DNA of 21,103 nucleotides, taken from Baffinella frigidus. Taxonomy: Eukaryota; Cryptophyceae; Cryptomonadales; Baffinellaceae. Position 1 is the first letter of the stretch, and each line of letters begins with the position of its first letter. This document shows, in pieces, positions 16,047 through 21,103 of this stretch. The notes under the pieces were generated by a model, which saw nothing but the letters and a program-made list of their open reading frames with translations, had not been told where the DNA came from and ran no database searches. The DNA is taken from positions 805,361 through 826,463 of the forward strand of contig MU646303.1 of assembly GCA_026770585.1 (NCBI GenBank), given 5' to 3'. A program made the translations under genes and the position numbers.

Positions 16047-16384
16047 CAATCCTTGGCAGCTTTTACCGGGTCCTTGCACGATCCGGGAATGATTTTTTTT
16101 AAAAAAAATATTCGTTGGACCCTACGGTAGGAAACGCTAGGGACCTCGAATTGCTGACGGGAGATACCGAAGAGATCTCATCGGGTTAGCTGAAAATCAC
16201 CACAGCACCCGACCCTGTTATAAGCTGCTACGGGTTGCTGGTGGTCGTGCAGCATGCTGATTGCCCCCGGACCTTCTGGCACACGTCTTGTACCAGGGAG
16301 GAAGCGTCGAATAATCGACGCTGTCACTCCGAGGACCTCATCAGCCTGGACAGAGAGCTGGCCTTCAGCCGGGGGCGTGCGCTT
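16047..16384. other. gene-free stretch
   Basis: Holds an 8T-8A palindrome (16093-16108), the palindrome CCTACGGTAGG (16121-16131) and no credible frame beyond a possible short exon after 16046. Confidence 0.45.
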
Positions 16385-16520
16385 CCCATTTGAATTGCTG
16401 ACATTGCTGATATCCTTTCCCATTTGAATTGCTGATATTGCTGATATCCTATCCCATTTGAATTGCTGATATTGCTGATATCCTATCCCATTTGAATTGC
16501 TGATATTGCTGATATCCTAT
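16385..16520 (+). repeat. 34-bp minisatellite, four copies
   Basis: CCCATTTGAATTGCTGATAT plus TGCTGATATCCTAT repeated head to tail from 16385, 16419, 16453 and 16487. The first unit has GACATT for GATATT and ends CCTTT. No spacers, hence not a CRISPR. Confidence 0.95.
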
Positions 16521-16528
16521 GTAACAGC

Positions 16529-16578
16529 CCTGAGATTCTGATGGTGGGAGTGTCTGGCAGGTGCGAGTGGCAGAGCAG
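16529..16578 (+). repeat. direct repeat flanking MITE, copy 1
   Basis: TGATGGTGGGAGTGTCTGGC... (40 nt from 16539) matches 16893-16932 at 38 of 40 positions, both preceded by CCTGAGAT. The 207-bp hairpin element lies between the two copies. Confidence 0.85.
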
Positions 16579-16608
16579 ATAAATCCGGCCACCTGACCCA
16601 CTAGCACG

Positions 16609-16815
16609 TAGAGCCAATCTGGTAGGACTTGGCCAGAGCGAACTTCGAACTAGCGATATTGCGAACTTCTAGATGGACTCTTTTGGACATGTAGTGTTTT
16701 AAATTCAAATTTTGCAGTATAAATCGGTGTTTACTAATAATTACGGTCCATCTAGAAGTTCGCAATCTCGCTAGTTCGAAGTTCGCTCTGGCCAAGTCCT
16801 ATTAGATTGGCTCTA
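16609..16815. mobile_element. 207-bp MITE-like hairpin element
   Basis: TAGAGCCAATCTGGTAGGAC... (16609-16677) pairs with 16747-16815 at 66 of 69 positions. The interior is about 69 bp and AT-rich. Outermost TA dinucleotides could be target-site copies, as in Tc1/mariner-derived MITEs. No reading frame and no transposase in the window with these ends. Confidence 0.88.
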
Positions 16816-16883
16816 ATGCATCCGCTGATTAAAAAAGGCTACATGTACAGGGGAGCCTACCACTAGACGGGGGAGGCTACCTT

Positions 16884-16932
16884 CCTGAGATGTGATGGTG
16901 GGAGTGTGTGGCAGGTGCGTGTGGCAGAGCAG
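16884..16932 (+). repeat. direct repeat flanking MITE, copy 2
   Basis: Partner of 16529-16578, followed by GAGGGTGGCGAGTGGCGAG and the microsatellite. Confidence 0.85.
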
Positions 16933-16976
16933 GCGAGGGTGGCGAGTGGCGAGGCTGTCGGGCCCGCCTTGCAGGT

Positions 16977-17006
16977 GCGAGCGAGCGAGCGAGCGAGCGA
17001 GCGAGC

Positions 17007-17042
<36 letters not shown>

Positions 17043-17158
17043 CAAAGCGAGCGAGGGAGAGCACGAGAGCGAGAGCGAGGGAGAGCGAGCGAGCGAGCGA
17101 GCGAGCGAGAGAGAGAGAGAGATCGAGAGAAAGCGAGCGAGCGAGCGAGCGAGAGACA
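16977..17158 (+). repeat. compound microsatellite (GCGA, GT, GA)
   Basis: (GCGA)n, (GT)n, (GA)n, then mixed GAGC/GAGA and (GCGA)n again. It produces open frames of alternating Arg/Glu/Ser on both strands that are artefacts. The sequence TTGCAGGTGCGAGC at its start is echoed by TTGCAGGTGCACCG at 17209, perhaps duplicated splice-donor contexts. Confidence 0.92.
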
Positions 17159-17267
17159 TGTAGTTTGGGGTTTAGGGGGATATGAGCTAGAGGGGCTCGC
17201 AGATCGCCTTGCAGGTGCACCGACGCAAGAAAACCATCTCCCTCACCCAGCAGCTCTAATTTCTGCG

Positions 17268-17352
17268 AACCCTACACCCTGAACCCTGAACCCTAGCCGC
17301 TACACCCTACACCCTGCACCCTACACCCTACACCCTACACCCCACACCCCAA
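17268..17352 (+). repeat. telomere-like array (CCCTACA variant)
   Basis: CCCTACA and CCCTGAA heptamers in tandem, C-rich on the plus strand. Could be an intron of the plus-strand gene region, but flanking exons are not identified. Confidence 0.8.
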
Positions 17353-17525
17353 CCGGCACCAGAGCAGTAGAGCTTCGTACCGCAAACATAAAAGGCCGGC
17401 GTGTGACTGCACCGCATCGCTCGTCGCTCCAGCCAGCCTCCGCCCGTGCCACTTTACATCCTTTCGGTCCTTGAGGTTTTTCGAGCTCCCAACACAGGCG
17501 GACACTGGAACTGGTTTTGTAGAAA
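17353..17525. other. unassigned sequence
   Basis: No supported frame. CAGCCTCCGCCCGTGCCAC (17434-17452) recurs with two changes at 17705-17723. Confidence 0.4.
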
Positions 17526-17587
17526 GGCCATGCTTCCTTTCGGATCACATCACGCCCCCCTGGCCATGCTTCCTTTCGGATCACATC
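17526..17587 (+). repeat. 26-bp direct repeat, two copies
   Basis: GGCCATGCTTCCTTTCGGAT plus CACATC at 17526-17551 and 17562-17587, a 36-bp period. Confidence 0.92.
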
Positions 17588-17622
17588 GGGGCCCCATTTA
17601 CAGAGGATCGCGGCAGAAACCG

Positions 17623-18018
17623 GCAGTCGTTCTCAAACCACTCACAGCACCCCATCATCCTCATCCACCTGAAACACTTGATCAGGTTGCCGTAGTGCTC
17701 GAACCAGCCTCCGTCCGTGTCACGTTCCAGCATGCACCCCATCATCCTAATCCATGATCTGAAACACTTGAGCAGGAGGCGGTGGTTCTCGGCCTAACTG
17801 GGTGCCAAAGGACACGTATCGAGATCTGCCTCCAGCCTCAGGCTGGAGGCGGAGACTGGAGGGCGGAGACTGGCTGGAGCCCTGCCACTTAACAGCAGGC
17901 GTGCACCCCATGATCCAATCATCTAACCCCCGACCTGGAACACTTGAACAGGTGGCCGTGGTGCTGGACCGAACCGGGTCCCACGAGACACACACCGAGC
18001 TGAGTCGGGTTGGCTGAT
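17623..18018 (+). repeat. tandem exon-like cassettes (VAVVLxxTG)
   Basis: Degenerate copies of the exon at 18197-18284 begin after ...CAG at 17686 (VAVVLEPA), 17776 (EAVVLGLTGCQRTRIEI) and 17952 (VAVVLDRTGSHETHTELS). A trace lies at 17623. Each is preceded by an intron-like segment with CACCCCATCATCC-like and GAAACACTTGANCAG-like words. The 17686 copy diverges after eight codons. The 17952 copy has an in-frame TGA about 20 codons in unless spliced. At 17829-17849 a perfect palindrome CCTCCAGCCT-C-AGGCTGGAGG interrupts the 17776 copy. Confidence 0.6.
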
Positions 18019-18196
18019 GGCGTGCACACTCATCACGCGATACACACACCTCTTCACGTCATCAACACACTGCTCGCCTCGGTACAATTCTCACGTTGCC
18101 GCACTGGGTTCCTGGTACACTTCCGTCAACTTCCGAGCGGAAACCAGCCTGGGCGCACCAACCCCCCACCCTCATCTAACCCACGATCCGAAGCAG

Positions 18197-19084
18197 GTGG
18201 CTGTAGTGCTGGACCTGACAGGGTGCCACCATACGCACATCGAGATCTCGACCGCCATGTCGCACCTCGCCGCGGGCTTTCCTGGTTTTCGAAACCCGAA
18301 ACCCGAAACCCCGAACCCGAAACCGAAATTCGAAACCCGAACCCGAAACCGAAATTCGAAACCCGAACACCGAAACCCGAAACCCTACACCCTAAACCTC
18401 ACACCCTTCACCCTACACCCTACACTCCACACCCTACACCCTACACCCTGCACCCAAAACTTTCAACTCTAACCCATAAAACCCAAACACTAAACCCTAA
18501 ACCCCAAACACCAAACTCGAAACCAGGCCTCCTCAGCTCACTCACGCTCCTCAACGTCCCGCCGCAGCTCGAGACCACGGTCACGCACACCCTCAACCCT
18601 CAACCCTAAACCCGAAACCCCAAACACTAAACCCTGCACCCAAAACCCTGAACCCTAAACCCGGAACTCTGAACCCTGAACCCTAAACCCTGAACCCTAA
18701 ACCCTAGATCCGAAACCCTAAACCAGGTCACGGACCTTCTACTGCTATCGTCACCCGTGGCGCGCGAACGCGTAAACCCCACACCCTAAACCCTGAACCC
18801 CACACCCTAAACCCTTAGCGCCAAACGCCAAACGCCAAACACCAAACCCCAAACACCAAACCCCAAACCCCAAACCCCAACCCCCACACCCCACACCCCA
18901 CACCCCAAACCCCAAACCCAAAACCCGAAACCCCAAACCCCAAACCCCGAACCCCAAACCTGAAACCCCAAACCAGGTACGCTGGTGGCCGCTGGGTGCT
19001 GAAATTCCCGCGGAGGCAACGGCTCATCTTCTGGAGCAGGTTTCACTTTGGAACATGTTTCATTCTAATGAATTTGGTCAGTGA
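18197..19084 (+). CDS. unknown protein, four exons with telomere-like introns
   Basis: Exons are 18197-18284, 18527-18579, 18727-18771 and 18977-19084 (stop TGA). Introns are all GT...AAACCAG and their removal leaves one open frame: VAVVLDLTGCHHTHIEISTA, MSHLAAGFPG, LLSSLTLLNVPPQLETT, VTDLLLLSSPVARER, VRWWPLGAEIPAEATAHLLE, QVSLW. The 97 residues are Leu-rich and helix-prone. I recognise no family. The 5' start is not found: the first listed exon begins at an acceptor, and upstream copies of it at 17686-18018 may be alternative or dead exons. The last exon may instead end at a donor GTTTCA after LLEQ. A second copy of AEATAHLL at 19247-19270 differs only by silent changes, which supports coding. 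In-frame joining at three introns makes chance unlikely, but expression is unproven. Confidence 0.5.
18285..18526 (+). repeat. telomere-like intron A
   Basis: Starts GTTTTCGAAACCCGAAACCC, continues with CCCGAAA, CCCTACA and CCCTAAA heptamers and ends CTCGAAACCAG. 242 nt, phase 1. Confidence 0.65.
18580..18726 (+). repeat. telomere-like intron B with junction duplication
   Basis: Starts GTCACGCACACCC, continues with CCCTCAA, CCCTAAA, CCCTGAA heptamers and ends CTAAACCAG. The next exon begins GTCACG, identical to the first six intron bases (with the preceding G, seven bases match). 147 nt, phase 0. Confidence 0.7.
18772..18976 (+). repeat. telomere-like intron C
   Basis: Starts GTAAACCCCACACCC, continues with CCCTAAA then CCCCAAA/CCCCACA heptamers and ends CCCAAACCAG. 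GTA occurs at both junctions. 205 nt, phase 0. Confidence 0.7.
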
Positions 19085-19683
19085 AAATTGCTTCACAAAT
19101 GCTTTGCTATCACTAGGATGATCATTATCTCCGCGGAGGCAGTTTTCCGCACGAGAATGCTAGAGGGACCTTTTCAAAAGTAGGTTGTAACATTTGTGTA
19201 GTAACTTTCGTGAGATTGGTCACGTACCGCTGCAATTTCGGCCCACGCGGAGGCAACCGCGCATCTTCTTATCAACTCGAGGCCAGAAATGTGACCATTT
19301 TTGAAAAGGGATTTCTTTACACGTGAAGGGTGGTGTGGTAATTTTAAAGGGTGTGTAGTAGTTTGTGACATACATAGTTGTGTTTAGTTACATATCTGCT
19401 CGAATTCGATCGGATACGTGGCCAAACCCGCCCGTGACTGGTACAAATGTTAGTAACCCCACATTTGAAATACTCCCTCTTCCAGCCTCGAGCGGTCACC
19501 CAGGATCATGTCTGATTTTAATGTTTTGGGGCAACGAAAAGTACTGCACGAACGCTTTACTTTTTCTAGGATGATCTTTGTGTGCTGTGAATTTCATTGC
19601 CGAAATAATTCACATCAAACATGTCCCCGGCGCAGATGTCTCTCTAGGAGTAAAGCGCACGCATCTTCAGGAGACACAATAAT
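19085..19683. other. AT-richer stretch with diverged duplications
   Basis: The segment 19065-19130 (CACAAATGCTTTGC...CTAGGATGATCATT) is echoed at 19520-19586 (CACGAACGCTTTAC...CTAGGATGATCTTT). AEATAHLL-encoding sequence is repeated at 19247-19270. CCTTTTCAAAA (19170) and TTTTTGAAAAGG (19299) form an imperfect inverted pair. No complete gene is seen. Confidence 0.5.
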
Positions 19684-19780
19684 CATTTGAATTAACCATG
19701 TCCCCGGGATAATTTGAATTAATCATGTCCCCATAATTTGAATAAATCATGTCCCCTTAATTTGAAATAATCATGTCCCC
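19684..19780 (+). repeat. 24-bp AT-rich minisatellite, four copies
   Basis: AATTTGAATTAATCATGTCC plus CC repeated four times with small changes, spaced by ATA/TTA. An isolated AAACATGTCCCCGG lies at 19618. Confidence 0.9.
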
Positions 19781-19888
19781 GGAGCAGTTCGGGAGTGCGG
19801 CGCTGGAGGAAGCTGCGTTTGGGGGGGGGCGGGTGCCTCGCTCGCTGATCGAGAAGGGTTGTCGGTCCGCTGCGCCCTCTTTCTCCCT

Positions 19889-19894
19889 CCCGCC

Positions 19895-19941
<47 letters not shown>

Positions 19942-20113
19942 TCTTTCTCTCTCTCTCTCTCTCTCTGAATCTCTGAATCTCTCTCTTTTGCTCTCTCTCT
20001 AACTCCCTATCTCTCTCCCGCGCTCTTTCTCTCTCATAATCTTTCTCTGTCTCTCTGTCTCTCTCGCTCTCTCTCTCGCGCTCTCTCTGCGATCTCGCTG
20101 TCTCTCTCTGCAC
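19889..20113 (+). repeat. CT microsatellite region
   Basis: Long (CT)n with CG-rich interruptions. Open frames through it (Ser/Leu or Arg/Glu) are artefacts. Confidence 0.95.
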
Positions 20114-20157
20114 TGAACAGCCTTCAGATTCAGAGGGGGGGGGCGTCTGGCGTGTCA

Positions 20158-20262
20158 CCCTAGACCCTCGACCCACGACCCTGGACCCACGACCCTGGAC
20201 CCTAGACCCTAGACCCTAGACCCTAGACCCTAGACCCTAGACCCTAGACCCCAGACCCTACC
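20158..20262 (+). repeat. CCCTAGA heptamer array
   Basis: At least eight uninterrupted CCCTAGA units (about 20199-20250), preceded by CCCTGGA/CCCACGA variants. It is a one-base variant of the CCCTAAA telomere heptamer homogenised over the block. Confidence 0.9.
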
Positions 20263-20471
20263 CTCAAGGACGTTGCGTGCAGTGCTCTGGCCCAGAGAGA
20301 TGCCCCTGTGTCAACACAATCTCCCGGGATTAGCTACTGAGACACGGGGAGGTTGGTTGTCTTTCCTGAACCGCCTGCCGGCTTCGTTGCGTCTCCCTGG
20401 GAATACACTGCTAGGGCGACGTTTTTGTATTAGTCAACTCAAGGCGAAAATCCAAGTACGCCGAACGTCCA
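20263..20471. other. unassigned sequence before the long hairpin
   Basis: A 78-codon frame (20273-20509) without recognisable domain. Nothing else seen. Confidence 0.4.
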
Positions 20472-20791
20472 TCTCGTTTCTAAAGTTGACAGATTTGTGG
20501 GGGTGTTGACTTTCACAAAATCTCCGGAGTCGCAGTGGAATACATGGTGGCCATGTTGGTTTCGATGCGCAGTAACCGCACTTCCCTCTCTCTTTGCGCA
20601 GGGCCGCTCACGCGACGGCTGTCATTGCTCGCATGGATGCGGTAACCACCCTGCTCTCTGCGGGATAGAGGATACAGAGGTAGAGGCAGCAGGGTGGTTA
20701 CCGCATCCATGCGAGCACTGATAGCCGTCGTGTGAGCGGAGATTTTGTGAAAGTCAACACCCCCACAAATCTGTCAACTTTAGAAACGAGA
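20472..20791. mobile_element. long two-part hairpin with one-sided 80-bp insertion
   Basis: Outer arms 20472-20526 and 20737-20791 are perfect complements over 55 bp. Inner arms 20607-20655 and 20688-20736 match at 46 of 49. The right arm is continuous, but the left arm is split by 80 bp (20527-20606) flanked by CCG on both sides and ending in a pyrimidine tract plus GCAG. The 32-nt loop, minus a 7-bp duplication, is repeated inverted at 20815-20838. Core word TTTCTAAAGTTGA links it to the 13743 element. It may be a foldback transposon or a hairpin-RNA source. Confidence 0.85.
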
Positions 20792-20814
20792 AACACGTGC
20801 GTGTACTTCGATTT

Positions 20815-20838
20815 CCTCCACCTCTGTATCCCGCAGAG
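20815..20838. repeat. inverted copy of the hairpin loop
   Basis: CCTCCACCTCTGTATCCCGC plus AGAG is the complement of loop 20656-20686 at 23 of 24 positions, after ignoring AGAGGAT (20667-20673) in the loop. Confidence 0.75.
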
Positions 20839-21103
20839 GCTCCTTCCTACCTCTATATCAGTCTACTCGGTCTCGCCACTTTGGTGGGACCGGGCTCATT
20901 TCCGCTCAAAAATTGACCGGGGTGTACAACAACCCTCCGGGCAGGGTGATTGCCCCCGTCTCGCTGCGAATACAGCCTGCCCCCCCCCCCCCCCTGTGGT
21001 AGTGACTGGCGACTCCGTATCAGAAGCTTGCATGCCCGTCCCCCCCACCCCCCCAAACCCCACACCCCAAACTCCAAGCTTCCAAACCCAACCCCCCAAC
21101 CCC
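20839..21103. other. C-rich tail of window
   Basis: No gene. It contains a C homopolymer (20981-20994), a C-rich tract at 21039-21056 and, to the window end, CCCCAAAC/CCCCACA telomere-like words that may be the start of another array or intron. Confidence 0.55.

Noticed and set aside
16385-16520. Possible CRISPR array
   Set aside because: Units are 34 bp head to tail with no unique spacers, in eukaryotic DNA with no cas genes.
16813-17282. Long frames rich in Ser/Leu/Ala or Arg/Glu on both strands
   Set aside because: They are translations of the GCGA/GT/GA microsatellite and have no coding signature.
18010-18609. 199-codon plus-strand frame through the CCCGAAA repeats
   Set aside because: It reads through intron A as NPKPET-like repeats. 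The spliced frame uses a different reading of the first part and joins LLSSLTLL.
18751-19046. Minus-strand Gly/Phe/Trp-rich frames (GVWGLGFG-like)
   Set aside because: They are heptamer telomere-like repeats read in three frames; the plus-strand exon-intron model explains the region better.
19757-20176. 139-codon Arg/Glu-rich frame
   Set aside because: Translation of a CT/GA microsatellite; composition follows the repeat.
21022-21036. AAGCTTGCATGCC, like a cloning-vector polylinker
   Set aside because: The match stops after 13 bases with no further vector sequence on either side, so chance is likely.
1-21103. tRNA, rRNA or other structured RNA genes
   Set aside because: I looked for conserved T-arm, B-box-like and rRNA core words and saw none; a covariance-model search would be needed to exclude divergent ones.

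Overview
The window is nuclear DNA of a eukaryote, most likely a microalga. It has GT-AG introns, AATAAA poly(A) signals, an RWP-RK transcription factor, a tyrosine-recombinase retrotransposon, many internal arrays of the Arabidopsis-type telomere heptamer (CCCTAAA/TTTAGGG), and dense hairpin elements and microsatellites. The heptamer and the RWP-RK protein fit several algal lineages; I cannot name the species. The gene-poor, telomere-like character suggests a subtelomeric or repeat-rich region.

Layout. 1-410: palindrome-rich repeats and one copy of a small inverted-repeat element. 523-1398 (minus): single-exon RWP-RK gene. 1400-2250: AT-rich spacer. About 2270-7015 (minus): DIRS-type retrotransposon with an intact reverse transcriptase/RNase H gene followed by an intact tyrosine recombinase gene. 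7.1-12.8 kb: gene-poor. It holds diverged duplications, minisatellites, a 63-bp perfect CCCTAAA core inside a 0.5-kb degenerate telomeric array, and two inverted-repeat elements, one lying between telomere-like blocks. 13.1-13.8 kb: tandem duplication of a probably coding unit. 13.8-14.3 kb (minus): two-exon gene for a small CX9C (CHCH-like) protein. 14.5-16.05 kb (plus): one candidate exon, then a gene start with a CRAL-TRIO-like second exon. 16.3-17.2 kb: minisatellite, a 207-bp MITE-like hairpin, microsatellites. 17.6-19.1 kb (plus): tandem copies of an exon, then a four-exon reading frame. 19.1-21.1 kb: AT-rich repeats, CT microsatellite, CCCTAGA array, and a very long hairpin.

The main discovery is that several degenerate telomere-like arrays are positioned as introns. 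In the CX9C gene and the 18-19 kb gene, four introns consist of CCCTAAA/CCCCAAA/CCCGAAA-like heptamers, all end in AAACCAG, and their removal joins exons in frame. In the CX9C gene the join creates a CX9C motif. One intron is flanked by an exact repeat of its splice-junction sequence, as expected of an inserted intron (introner). Exon-like sequences nearby are repeatedly duplicated in tandem. Short in-frame indels and 80-bp-class insertions flanked by 3-5 bp direct repeats are also visible.
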